Below, piece after piece: positions 25,496 to 38,054 of a stretch of DNA of 64,000 nt. A program made the position numbers and the translations under genes. The first letter of the stretch is position 1. Each line of letters starts with the position of its first letter. This DNA is from Xylocopa sonorina (Eukaryota > Arthropoda > Insecta > Hymenoptera > Apidae). The stretch covers positions 6,019,599-6,083,598 of the forward strand of contig NC_135203.1 in assembly GCF_050948175.1 (NCBI RefSeq), read 5' to 3'. A model generated the notes under the pieces. That model searched no databases and was not told where the DNA came from. It saw nothing but the letters and a program-made list of their open reading frames with translations.

Positions 25496-28400
25496 CTGGC
25501 CAGAAATCAGCTTTCGAAACGGATCATTTAGCCGGCAGCTGCTATCAGTGGTAACTCTTCGATATTCCCGACCGATATCCCGTACGTTTCTTTAAATCAC
25601 TCCGCGAGCTCGACTTCCTGAATCGCAGAGGCGCTCGTAAGTCCAGGCACGGACTCGAGGTTGATCACGAGCTACTACGGGGGAAACAAAAAACGAGGGC
25701 AGAGGAAAAAAGGCAGCTCGCAATCATCGGGAACTACGTTGCGGTCTTAATCCGACGCAACCCCTTCACGAGCAGGAGGAAAGTTCCTCGGCGCGGTGGC
25801 CGCTGCAGCGGCTCTCGATCATCTCGATACCCTTCGAACTCGCGCGGCTCGAAAAACCTGCGATCGCGGACGGGAAGCGTGTTTACAGACGGGCTCGTCG
25901 ATGTTCACGCGTGCAGAACGTAAACGAGGAAGTGATAATTTCACGGTGAGAAAAGTGGCGGAGGGTTACACGGACGAAGGAGGTGGAAGAGAGGGACGGA
26001 GGGATCGAATCGGGTGGCCGGGCAACGATCCACGATCGAAACAAAACGGTACGGAAACTGTTGGACGGTTTCGCGTGTGCTTTCTCACGTGCACGCGTTA
26101 CACGCCGCGCTTGCGTTATATGTCTGTGTACGGTGCCGTTCGTAAGAAAAAGGAGGAGCGGAGAAAAGGGGCACCGACACCTTCGCCGATCGGTTCGCGC
26201 CTTCGAACGGCGAGAGAGGATACGAATTGCGCCCGACAGAGGAAGGAACAGGACGAGTCGGTGTGAGAACCGAGGCTCGTAGTGATTTCCATAGTTATTC
26301 GAGATAGCCGGCAGAGAGAAGCTCCTCTCGTGGCTGGGGCCGCTCTTTCGACGGGCATCCTATCATTTCGCGCTAAGCCGTGTGCTCACCCTCGCCGCCT
26401 GTGCATTTGCTTATAACGGAACGTCCTGGGCCCGTACGAATCTCACGACCCCCGGTTCCACGGCTACGCGAAACTCTGGGCTGCGATGGGTGACGAACCA
26501 CGGACGTTCAGCACGCTCGTGTACTACTTGAAGCCTCGTCGCGTTGCGGTGTCCTGTTCTACTTGCGAATGGTCGTGTAATAATCTCGCGTGGCTCTCTT
26601 TTTATTTCACTCGCTATCTGGTACCAGGATATTCAGTTATGATCGATGTAGATTTCTTGTCTACGACACTTTTTAATGAAGAAAGGGAAACGAAGATGGG
26701 GAGAAGTAATATCGAATTTGCCTTGAAGGAAATTACGGGACAGAAGATTACATTTTGAAGCTAGAGTGAAAATATTCTGATAGTAATTTATTGTTTAAAA
26801 TTCCCGTATGATTGCCTGCGAGAGGCTCGATTATGTTTGTCTCTCCCGAGCGCATGGCACTGGCTTGGCGGATTAAAGCACGGAGCGTGAAACTTTCTCG
26901 ATTTCAGCATCCACCCGATGGTATTACTGTAATTTCTCTAAAGAGAACATCTGAACCACTTTTTCCCCCCCACCGCGGTTCCACGTGTCCATACGTTATG
27001 CCACTGTGTCGGACGGAATTATTTTAATGCTAGAGAAACGGGAGCGAAAGCGACGGTGAAAGTGACAAGGGGTGCTTATGCAACTCCGGTAAACGATATT
27101 TTTCGCCTCCGCCGGCGAACTCGAACCTCCTTCCATTGTCCGCGCTGTGATTTCACCGTAATGACATTTCGTAGTCGCTTCGACGCTTCCCTGAGCCCCT
27201 TCGATCGTCTATGGAATATCATCGATGCCGACGTTGTCTAACTAAGACCCGGTGTTTACTGCCGCCAGGAACGACAGCGCGAAACACACGTGGCGTATTA
27301 ACTTAGTATAACGCCGGACTGAAATGGTAACCTAGTCGAGCGTAACAATGCTGGCTAAATAAATGTACCAGTTAGAAGTGACGGCGGAGCTGTTCGTGCA
27401 ACTGGATCCGATCGCGAAAGAGAAATTCCCTGATTTTTCCCACGATGGAGGGGTGTTCAATTAGCGAGACGTTCATTGAAATTTCAGTTAAACAGGCCAA
27501 CGGGAAGTACGAGTGGAACAGGGCTTGCGATTAACTGGTTTAATCATCGATAAAAAAAAAAGCTACGACATCTGAACTGCATCGATTCGTTACACTCGTA
27601 GCAATTAACCCGTTCGTTTGGCGATCAATAATTCGCCCCGCCGGCGTTGATCAAGCGGGGGTTGAAAACGGGAAGCAAAGAGATGCGCCTTCCTTAATTT
27701 GTGACCAGGTCGATTCAATGAACGTCTACACTGAACGTGATCACGCATTCAAGGTGCTTTTAAAGGCCCAGTTAACGCGGCACCCGTCTCGCAGCGAATA
27801 AATCGTACACGCGTTGTGATAGCCGGTCTTTATCGTACCCGAGAACCTTCGTAACTCTTGACCCGACCCAGGTCGGGCGATTTCGCGCAAGCTGCAGGGT
27901 GGATCGTTCAGATGCGACCAGTACTGAGCACAGGAGAAGAATTCTTGTTCGCGGTACGTGGATCGTGATTTGGAACAGTTTTGCGGAAAATCGTAAGCGT
28001 TCTTACTCGAAGTTATAGTGAATCTTTTGCCTTATCTCCTCTATGTCTGAACAAGTTAATAATTTGTTTTCTAGCATGCGCGCGTGGTTATCGTCGCATG
28101 CTCGAAACGGACAAAACTAATTTCCCGCGATTTCACATTTTGTTTATTTCTCCAGACACCTCGCGTCAATTATATACCGCGGGCGAATGCAAAGCGAAGG
28201 AACAAAGCGCGAGCGTACGCGACCGCGTTGCTTAGAAAGTAAAAAGTACAACACCGTTGACCCCGCGACACCTATTATGGAAATGTAATTACGAAGTTTG
28301 ATTGGCTGGGCCCCGGAGACGGGGGCGCCGCGACCGTTCCGAGTCGCAGAGAGATCGTTCGCGAGTATCGAGTCCGCGTGGCACAGAGAGTCCAAGGTAT

Positions 28401-28565
28401 GCAAAGCGACCCTGTCAACGAGTGGTAGAACGGTGGCGCGCGTTAAAAAATGAGCTCGCCCGGGTAATAACGAGAGACGTTAACGAACCTCCAGCAACGC
28501 GGCGGGGCCAGTCGTGATTATTATCTGTCCCGATACAGGCGTTGCTCGTCGACGGACAGCTCGAG

Positions 28566-28634
28566 TTTTTTTTTCCCCCTCTCTTTTTCTCTCCTCTTTT
28601 TTTTGTTTTCTTTTTTTTTTTTAATCGCTAACAG
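28566..28634 (+). promoter_or_regulatory. Long polypyrimidine tract ending in an acceptor-like AG
   Basis: Fifty-seven almost pure pyrimidines (28566-28622) are followed by TTAATCGCTAACAG. This has the layout of a 3' splice site with a possible branch point (CTAAC), although the AG is close to it. The next 35 codons are open in one frame but match nothing I know. It may be only a T-rich microsatellite. Confidence 0.25.
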
Positions 28635-29208
28635 GGCCGGTACTTCTCAAAACTGGGAAGCCTGTAATGAGTTTTCCCCGGTATCATCCCCCATCGTGTC
28701 TACGGATGGAACCTAACAAGGAGCTAACCGAAGCAGCGTGAAAATAATTAAACGAGTTTCGACGAGCTTTTAACGACCGGCGCTGCCCGAAATGCAACAC
28801 GCATCGAGACCCCACGGTCCCGTGAACGCCACCGTTTCATTGTTTCCCGACGCCGACGCCCAGACGTTCGTCCGCGTTTCGCAATTTATACCGGCCGGTG
28901 CCTCTCGTTTCATGGTCTGGGTGCTCTCCTCTAATTCCGAAGAAAAGCGCGGCGGCCATGGCACCCGGGTGCAGGCGCGGGGGCATTAAATATTCATACA
29001 TTGTCCGTAAGACACAAAAGCGGTACGAGTCGGGAGGGAATTTCGACGGCCCTCCGTCTGCCATCGCTCGCGTCGAACTTGCGCGGCGCCGTGGGGGAGG
29101 GTTCATTGAAATTTTCGTCTACGAGTAATGCCGGGCATTATACGAACTTCGAGGGACCGTCGAGGAAACCGCAACGCTGTGCTCGGCTACGAAATAAAAA
29201 TAAAACGG

Positions 29209-29265
29209 AGAGGAAGAAGAAGAAGAAGAGGAAGAAGAAGGAGGAGGTGGTGGTGGTGGTGGTGG
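29209..29265 (+). repeat. (GAA/GAG)n followed by (GTG)n microsatellite
   Basis: An impure GAA/GAG array passes directly into seven or so GGT/GTG units. It makes poly-Lys/Glu/Trp-like strings in all plus-strand frames, which explains the open frames around it. Confidence 0.9.
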
Positions 29266-29739
29266 AGGGGAAAAAAAGAGCGAAGAGGAAACGAAGAACG
29301 TTCGGAAACAAAAGGGAAGGAAAAAAGTTGGCAAGAATCCCTCTGTTGTAACCTGGGGGTTCGGCCACGTTCCTCGATCATGCTCGGGTCCGCGAACGCA
29401 CGGCGTATCCGTTCTGGGGGTACGCGCGCACCGGCTCTTATCTCGATTATAGTCGAATGGAGTTCACTCGGGGGCCGAAATGCTCCCCGAAGTATTTCAT
29501 TATCGAGATCGTACCACGGTGGGTAATAAAATTGGAAGGCACTTCTCTCGAGGAAAGGGGGCAACCAGCGTTCCGTACCCCGGCGTCTCAGCCTGTACAC
29601 GCGCGAGCGTTCGAGCTTGCGACCGAGTCCCTGCACGCTGATGTGTACACGTGTGCACGGGGCCGGCGCGTCCACGAAATCACCGCTGCCGGGTTGAAAT
29701 ATTGACCGAGCATGGGTTTATGACGGTAAGTAGCGTACA

Positions 29740-30030
29740 CGGGCGAGAGAAAGACCGTGGCGTAACGACATGGGGTGGAAGAGCAGAGAGAAGGGTACGT
29801 GGAAAGGGAGCAAGCGGTTTCGGAGGGAAGGTGATGAATGAGAGGAACGGTACCCAGGGACGCGGGCACGGGAGGACAAAGTACGCGAACGTGTCTACTT
29901 CGTAGTTCGCGAGAAACAGAGGCAACACGGAGGAAAGGGAGAAGGAAGGGAAGGGAGAGAGAGAAGGGAAGAAAATTTCGTCGAAGAAAGACTGAAGAGG
30001 AATAGGAGCGAGAAAGAAGCTGATATGGCG
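29740..30030 (+). other. Purine-rich (GGAA/GAGA) stretch
   Basis: About 290 bases with strong G and A excess on the plus strand (many GGGAAGG, GAGAGA and GAAGAA words). Skew of this kind occurs in purine-rich microsatellite blocks and in transcribed introns. No coding signal. Confidence 0.5.
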
Positions 30031-30034
30031 AACG

Positions 30035-33000
30035 GAGGTGCTGTACGGCCCACGCAAACTGGCCCCCGCTTAAAGGCCCTCGGGGCTGCATGCTTCCTTC
30101 TCTCCTTTCCCGTTCTTTCTTCGTTCTTCCCGTCCGCGGCGCAGCCATCTACCATCTTCGGGGCCCTGTAATACCCTCGCATTTACGAGTAAGCGACCCG
30201 CACACGCACGCACCCACACGCAACACCCAAAGGGGTCCACCGACCCGAGAATACGTGCGTATAACCGCCCGCAGACGCATCTCCTTCGATCATATTCCTT
30301 CCTTGAGAATTATTGGCCCTGCCACGTATGGGGTGTTCGCGAAATGCCCCGGCCGTGTATACGGGTGTATAAGGGTTCCTTGACGAATGGTCGTGTTAAT
30401 TCGTCGCTCGCGATTCAGGTACATGCGGCTGGAATGGTGGATCGCGATGGACCGATCGATTCGCTGGTGCGAAGCTTCTATTATTTTCAGATTGAATTAT
30501 TAGGTGCCGTCGTGGGTTCACTCGATTAATTGTTAATCGAATATTTCTTTTATTCTAAACGATAACGATCTGTTAACGCGTTTAAAGAAACTTCTAAAAC
30601 ACTATACGCGATATCATTCGAAAACTTTTCCTACTCGCAGTGGTAATCCAGTGCTTAGTCGCGACACGTGTCGTCACTGGTCGTCCATCGGGAAATTCGC
30701 ATGGATTAGGACTTGGCACGCGTCGAACCTAACCGTGGCTGCCAAGCGCCCCGCGATTCACATCTCATGGATTACGCGAATTCGTCACGGCCGCGAAAGG
30801 AACGCCGTCATTCATTCACAAGTGCGAGCAATTACCACCACGCATGACAGCCACGTGTGCTTCAGATTTCAATGTTTACTCCTCGTAACGTGCTCGTAAT
30901 TCCACGGCGTGGTTCGTGCACGATAAACAACACTCCACCCGGCAACGAACCAGAACGCAATAATGAAGTCGTAACCAGATAAGAGCGGCTCGCGACATAA
31001 CGGTGACACGGTAATTAAAACTCCGCTGCGTACTCGTACCTAAAACTACTTCCACGACGCCGGTCACATCAGTCTACGAGCACGAAAGCGGAGGTGTCCT
31101 GCGCGAAAGAGCCGCGTTCGCCTGTTGTCCCAACGACACGGTGTATCGTGTACAACGGCTGCGAATATGGCACTTAATATCCCTTCTCTGCGATGCGAGA
31201 GAAGGATGGGTCGAGTTAATGCCTCGGGATCGACGTGTCGCCGGATCGATGCAGCTCGTTCAAATTTCCGGGTAAGACAGTTTCATAAGACGCTGCATCT
31301 TATCGTGTACCGTAGGAAATAGCTGTCTCGAAGAGCATAAACGACAATAAGACGACAGTCTCATAAGCAACGATGTCTACTGAATAAAGAGGAAATTGAT
31401 TTTCAACGAAACATAATTGTCCGCTATTTCTTTCCTCTAACAGTGTAACGAACAATTCGTTATACAAATCTCCATCAGTTTTCCGCGAAAGGTTTCACAA
31501 TTTTTCCGCGATACATTAATTTGCAATCACGGCAGACGTTGCGCGGTTCTTCATAAAGAAGACGTCAAAGCTTCAAGTGTCCTTCAACGTTTACAAGCCG
31601 TTCTAACGAAGTTCGTAAACGGCCCTCCAGCCGCAGCGCGCGTCTACCTGTTCACCGTGAAAGACAAGTTCGTTCCGCGGCAACAAAGTTACCTAGGACT
31701 ATCGTTATCGTCGACCCGTGGTTTATACGCATGCAAGAGTTACGACAATCAATTTCCGCGGTACCTCCGTTCGTTTCGCGGTTGAATCGCTGCCGCGAGA
31801 CCAGACACACGAGGGAGAGGAGTATTTATGGTGCACCAAACGAGCATGTCGTCGAGCCGATGCTCCGCGAATGCCACCCAGGAGATAGAGTCCGGGGATG
31901 AAACCAATTTTCGACAGTGTCTATATAAATCAGATCTTGTTACAAGCGCAGGTACCGTCAACGGGTTCTGCTACAATGCGATGCTGCGGTCCGGCTCCCT
32001 ACTCTCCCCTTCTTTCTCCCTCGCGCCACTTCCCGGTGATCCGTATTCAGGATCGCCTACTTGCCGAATGGACTTTTAAACCGAGTTAAAAAGGGGGTCA
32101 ATATTTATTAGACGGTTTCTAATGAAACATTTTAAATGCATGGAATTCACCGGTTATCCCTCTCTCACCGTGAGGCGTTTTCGGGTTGCACACACCCTTC
32201 GCGGCGATCTCCCGCCACCCTCTTCCGGCCCGCCCGTTCAACGCTCGTCTCTCTCTCCGTCGGTCTTTCGACTCTCGTCCTTTTCCCACCCGGCGCTTAT
32301 CTCGACGCTCGGCTCGACATTAAAAAGCTATGAATCGTTTCCCTCCCTATCTCTCTTTCACCCCGTCGAGCGTAGTAGGTGCGCGGCGCTCGCTACTCGT
32401 AACTCGGCCATAAGGGAGCGTTTTAAGCGGGCACGAATTTACGCGCGGCTAATAAAATTACGATTTCATCTTGAATGCCCGATGAAAAATTGATTCTAAC
32501 GCGGCCCTTTCGTACGTAGGGGTACCAGTGCCCGTTCGAAAGATATCCGAATGCGCCTGCTCGGTTTTTAGAGGGCGTGATTTCACTCCAAGATCGCTGA
32601 TAATGGAATCCGCACCGATTCAATTCAACCTGATTACTACATAATCGCATAACTCGGTTCCAATTGACTTTTTAATGTTTGCATGCAATTATAAGGCTGG
32701 CGTTTACGATGGACAAGCGTTTCGTTAGTTTAAACACTCTTCTCGTTTCCAATCGCTTAATTTACTACGGTAAAAAGTCGTCAAACGCTACTACATATTT
32801 CAATAACATATATTATTATATTATAAATCATTGATCAACATATATTGGTAATACTCGTGCGCAGACGTTGCGTCTGCCGTTGTATAAATCTAGCGAAACC
32901 ATGCAGAGGCGAGTATACGTTATCCCCGTGCTATCGTACGAAAAGATATATTCTTTACCGTTCGCTCTATTCTTACTGGCAAGAACTACGAGGAAAGTTC

Positions 33001-36000
33001 AATCTCCCATCGGTTCCCGGCTCTAGATAGTCTAAATCCGCCGGCTTCGAGGAAAAGTCATAATATATTCAAACGGAAATCTGCTTAAGCCGAAACTGCG
33101 AACTTCGATCCGCGCTAAGTAAGTAATATCTTATAAATAATCGTCGCGGGCCGGGTAATCTCCGTCCGGGACCCCGCGGGAACGACGAAAACGTCCGGGA
33201 CGAACGGCGGGAGAATTTAAACGAGGGGGGGCCGCGTTACGTTTATTCCGTGGCCTTAATAAAACGTCGTTCCGTCTTTATGAGTTAAGAAGCAACGTGG
33301 CCGCGTGTAAACACCGGGGGAAACGCCGAGCCGTTTTACGAGCCGCGCATTTTTCGCGCGACAAGAAAACGACTCGTTACCTTTGCCTCCATCGGCTCGT
33401 TTAAGCGTCGCGTAAAAAGCAGATTATCCGGGCGGAAAGGAGAGAGACACAGCGGGGATATCAGCTACGGGTAGAACGGACGATACGTGGCCTCTTAAAG
33501 AACCCGGGAACAACGAACGACCTTAAAATTTCCTTGCCTTGTCTTCCACCGTGCATTCTTTACCCCCTTTAAAGAGCCGCGCGGCCGGTGCAGGTATGGC
33601 AGCTTGGCTCCATTCATTCGCAAAGACTACGATAAACCTACGAGGTTGAAAGCGTTAAGGGGTTCTCATTTTTTCGTTCTCTATCGAGGAACTTTCAGAG
33701 ACGACTCGCTTTCGCCGGATTATCATTCGTACAACTGTACAGCATTGATCCGTTCTTTTGAGAAATATCTCTATGTTGGCATTGTAAAATTGACTGGAAT
33801 AATGTAGCTATTTTACGAACAATATCGCTGTTACGATATTTTAAATATCCAGTTTTGCAAATTATATATCGAGCTCTTCTTCTTGACGCGATGCATTTGC
33901 CGTGGTATATACTGATATTGCCGCTGGTATCGAGCTGATACGGATGTCTTAAACATCCAGCGAACAGCATCGATATATGGTCCACGATATGGACCACCTA
34001 TTTAATCGACCGTAAACGCGTCTCTATAATACTCGCGCGATTTCGTACGATCGAGCTTGCACGAAACGTGGTCCCAGTACCGTCCGCGCGGCGATCTCAT
34101 TTCGCACGAGGCGAATTGCACCGCGGAACATAAATTCGCCACGGCTCGTTTCGAAAATTGCAAAGCAGGCCCGAGACCAATCGCGACGATTAAAAGTCGT
34201 CGTTACGGTTGCTCGCGAACCTTAAAATATTACGTCTGGGCCATTCGTTCGCGCACGGGACCCGTGTACCTACTCTCTCGTGCGCGCGAGCCGCGCGCTC
34301 GTCAGGTTCGTCCTGGCACCACGGTTTCCTTTAGTTAGCCGTGCGTGTCTGCCGAATGAAAAACGGTACGTATCTCACGGGCAACTGACACGGCCGAACT
34401 ATAAACACACGAGCGGACTCTACTCCGCCCGAATGAACTTCCTCGCGAGGTAATTTCACCACTGGCGTGCATAGGCGCGTAAAAACCAGCGAGGAATGTT
34501 GGTAATATAAAGCCAACGGATTTAACGATCCCTCTTCTCTCGCCGGAGATAATTTCGGAACGCTGACGATAGGTAACTCCACGATGTCGCGAATAGTATA
34601 TAAAATCACGGGATAAGAGTTTAACTGGGTGATAGCCATGATCACCGGCTGGATTGATTCGATGCTCGTAAAAACTCCGCGTACACCAGATTATAAACGC
34701 CGTATTTTTGCGGTAATCGTATCAATTTCCATTCCCTGATTACGCCTATTATCGAGGCGTTAATAATAAGGATACACTCCACTTGTCTACTTCGTACTTA
34801 ACGATTCATAAATTCAACTGGATCGCTACTATTCCGCTTTACCGTTAAAATTACAAGACGGACTACGAATTGGAGAATTCGTTTCGGGATAACGGGCTCT
34901 TTCGCCGGGGAAATCTAATTTCACGTAGCAATCCATAAAGCCGAAACGATGAACGCATTTTCTGGAAATCGAAAGGGCGCGGAGGCGAAGAGCAAAAGAG
35001 AACGCGTCGAGGCAGACTAGAGATAGTGCTCCCCCGACGATGTCGCTCCTTCCGAGGATCCCCTGGCAAGGACAGTTTCCACTTTGGTACCTCCAGCGAG
35101 TAACTAAGTACGTAACTAATCACGAGCACCCTATGTTCTCTCATTCTCGCCACTTAAGTCCCAGCCACCTTCCTTCCGTCCTTCCTTCCGCTTCTGCCGC
35201 GCCGTACCGCAGCCTCGTACGGCCGACGACTTGCACCTGTGGATGTGGAGTACGGGCCTGCCGTTCGATTAATCTCCGCTAATACCTACTTGCTACCACC
35301 TCTGCACGCCCCCCGACCGTTTCAGTTTCCCGGCCCCGCTCCCTCCCCCGGGGAAGTTAATTTAACCCCGGTGCCTTCTTCATGCGGCCTATCTATCGGT
35401 TACTAATGTCTACCCGCCACCGTCAGAGATTGGTAATCATTTCCAGAGGAGCTCGTTCGCCGCGCGAGCCACGCGAAAACCAATAACCTCGCCGCGTCGC
35501 TGCGCACGGTGCTCGCCATCGGGGTGTATGCAAATCAGAGGGATGCTGCGCTACCGCTGAAGCGAACGAGCGCAGCTACACTATCGCTACCAGCTTCGAA
35601 TTCGTACTCGAGAAGTGAAGCAGCTTTCATTTTCTGTCTCTTTGAATTGTGATTGAGCTGTGGACAAAGAAATGATGTATTTATCGTCCATCTCTTATTT
35701 TGTATAAAATTAACCGATTGGAAATTCAGAGAACCGTGTCTGACAGGGAAGGGTTACACGCTATCATTGCTGAGGATTCATTCAAACGGTAAACAATTCA
35801 GATAAGAATGTTTTCCACGTAGTGGGACCAAACAACTACAAGAGCGATTCGCAGAACTCGTATACGATCGACGCCATAGGCGGTGACCGTGAATCGATGT
35901 CCGGAAGGCGCGTTTAATTTGCACTCGACTCGGTGAAGCTCGCGGTTTGCTACGTCGCCGGGACAGAAGGAAAGTTTGCCCAAGCCCGGCAACTGTGAGC

Positions 36001-37230
36001 CGTGGTAACCGTCGTGTGTACAGCTAGGCTATGAGCTTCGCGTGTTGCGTTAACACGACGTAGGCGAGCGAGAGAACGAGGTAGCTGACGGCGTGCAAAC
36101 AGTACGCCGCGCACGAGTGTTACGTCGCGCGACTGTTTGTTTTGCGGGTCGACCGTAAACCCGCGTCCCAGCCAGTTATTATTCCCAAATTCATGAAGCG
36201 ACTCGAGTATCGCGTCACCCTTACGAGAGCATTTCCCAACCGACGAACACCTGTACGACGAGGCGGAAAGCACGTGTCGCGCGCGACTTGACACGAGCAC
36301 ACGGAGGCTACGCATTAACGAGGCGATAATTGACACCCACCGAAAGGGTTTCGATTCAAGTTGGAACGTTTGCCGCGGAGCGAAGCTAGACAACTGCCGC
36401 CACGCTCGTCGCAGAGGTTTGACTCGATTTAATCCCGAAGAAATGGCTGCGGGTATGGCGTTACGCGGGAATTTAGACGCGTATCCCGTGGAACCGGGAA
36501 AGCGTCGGAGTAATTTAATGCTCGACGCAGTCGATATCCTACAAAGCGGGCCTGTTGCATATTAATTATCCTGTAATGGGCAGGAAATGTTTGCGGAATA
36601 TATCTCGGTTAACGCAAACGACGTTGATTTCCAGAACAACGAGCTTGATAATTGCGCCCCGTCCCGTTCGAGGACTAATTGATACCCGTCATAAATCGAC
36701 CGTTCCGTAGATACCTCGTTACGATAAACAATAATGCACCTGAATCTCACGGTGGCTTTGTACCGCGCGTCCCACTGTTTTTCGTCCCGACTTCCACGGA
36801 ATTAATGACGAACGTAACATACGATCACTCGCGGCAGTGTACGTGCACGATTCACAGTTCAGGGTTTCATTAATATTTTCGAACGAGAATGTACGTACAC
36901 GAGACGATATAAACGTGCAGGCATGCTATTTTTCAACACAATCGAAATGTAATGATCGCAAGGAGAATCGACATTAATATGTACTATAGATACATATATT
37001 AATACAGAGGCGAGATTGTGTAGTCATTAATTAAACTCATTGTTTCACTTATAAAGATTGCCTTTTGTTTCCATTGGAATGGAAGTGAAAAGGTAATTGA
37101 ATTATGAATGCTTCCATAGAAATTCAATGAACATCGTACATCACAGTTTTTTCGTTAAATCTCACAGCTCTGCCTACACGTTTACATTATCTTGAGATAA
37201 AGACTCACTGGTTTGTTATGCGCGTGAAAT
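30035..37230. other. Noncoding, no gene recognised
   Basis: Pyrimidine-rich around 32,160-32,400. AT-rich patches at 32,640-32,850, 33,770-33,960 and 36,860-37,200, the last leading directly into the inverted repeat. No exon-like segment recognised. Confidence 0.55.
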
Positions 37231-37236
37231 GTCGCA

Positions 37237-37420
37237 CATTTTTGCGACGCGAAAACTGGAATGCTTACCTTTTCGTCCTATTCTGCGCCGAGCGTCCTCC
37301 TACTGCCTCTGCACCCACGCGGTGTACACGCACGTGTCACTCGTTCACAGTTCGCTATGATTAGAAACTACGCGATTAGCTGTAAATTAACACTGGAGAT
37401 CGGCAATAACGAAATGCGAT
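37237..37420 (+). repeat. Left arm of long inverted repeat
   Basis: This arm is the reverse complement of 37566-37758 at about 90% identity by hand alignment: roughly 17 substitutions, a two-base gap, and a nine-base insertion present only in the right arm. Its outer end starts CATTTTTGCGACGCGAAAAC. Weaker similarity continues inward to about 37435. A six-base-stem hairpin (GTCGCA/TGCGAC) overlaps the outer edge at 37231-37248. On the minus strand the arm contains GAAAAG|GTAAGCAT, a donor-like site facing outwards. Confidence 0.9.
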
Positions 37421-37565
37421 CGAGTGGCGCGCACGAAGACGGAGTTACAGCAACTACAGACAAATCGCAATTACCGATGCGTACAAGCGCGACCCGGTGA
37501 CTGATTCCGAGTAGGCTTACGAAATTGTACGACACACCTTCGGTTTCTTCTGTGACTCGTTTATC
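37421..37565. other. Spacer (loop) of the long inverted repeat
   Basis: About 145 bp between the arms, mostly unpaired, with weak residual similarity at both edges. No terminal motif, coding frame or transposase remnant is visible. Together with the arms it would make a hairpin of about 520 nt if transcribed. Confidence 0.6.
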
Positions 37566-37758
37566 ATCGCACTTCGTTATTTCCGATTTCCAGTGTTAAT
37601 TTACACCTAATCACGTAGTTTCTAATCATAATGAACTGTAAACAAGAGACACGTGCGTGTACGTGCGTGGGTGCGGAGGCAGTAAGAGGACGCTCGACGC
37701 AGAACAGGACGAAGAAGGACGAAAAGGTAAGCACTCGAGTTTTCGCGTCGCAAAAATG
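37566..37758 (-). repeat. Right arm of long inverted repeat
   Basis: Mirror of the left arm, ending GTTTTCGCGTCGCAAAAATG. Similarity stops sharply after 37758 on this side and before 37237 on the other, so the outer borders are well defined. It carries a nine-base insertion next to AGGACGAAGAAGGACG that looks like slippage. On the plus strand GAAAAG|GTAAGCACT is kept. Confidence 0.9.
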
Positions 37759-38026
37759 GCCGAGTACAAATGTTTAACGAGTTAATGAGGAGTACACGGA
37801 TACAATGCACGCACGCATTGTTGGTCGATCGAAGCGCGTGCAAGAAATTCGGTGGGGCCGCTCCGATAAATCGGTGCGCGTTCGATCGAGTAAACACGTA
37901 GCAGGTGCGCGGGTCGAAAGGGTGCGCGGGGCTACCTTAATTGACAAGTGGCGTCAGCGAAACGGAAATTTGCGATAATGGGTCCGGCTTGCCGCGGCGG
38001 GCGCGACGATGGAAGACGGGGCCGCG

Positions 38027-38054
38027 AAAAAGAAAAAAGAAGAAAAAAAAAAAA
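38027..38054 (+). repeat. A-rich tract
   Basis: A/G-rich run with a 12-base poly-A core, about 270 bp right of the inverted repeat. Confidence 0.85.

Larger units (their letters stand above)
18201..28560. other. Noncoding, no gene recognised
   Basis: GA microsatellites, a CGCGGCG/CGCCGCG hairpin (22694-22710) and a GTCGAAT/ATTCGAC hairpin (20456-20473) are visible. Two small ATG-initiated frames (23,651 and 26,486) are treated as findings because they cannot be supported as genes. Confidence 0.55.

Noticed and set aside
29209..29265. Regular repeats that could suggest an array
   Set aside because: Triplet microsatellite without spacers, in a eukaryotic genome. Not a CRISPR array.
29588..30148. 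Minus-strand open frame of 186 codons
   Set aside because: Driven by the purine-rich block, which reads as Ser/Phe/Leu on the minus strand. Several competing frames in the same place.
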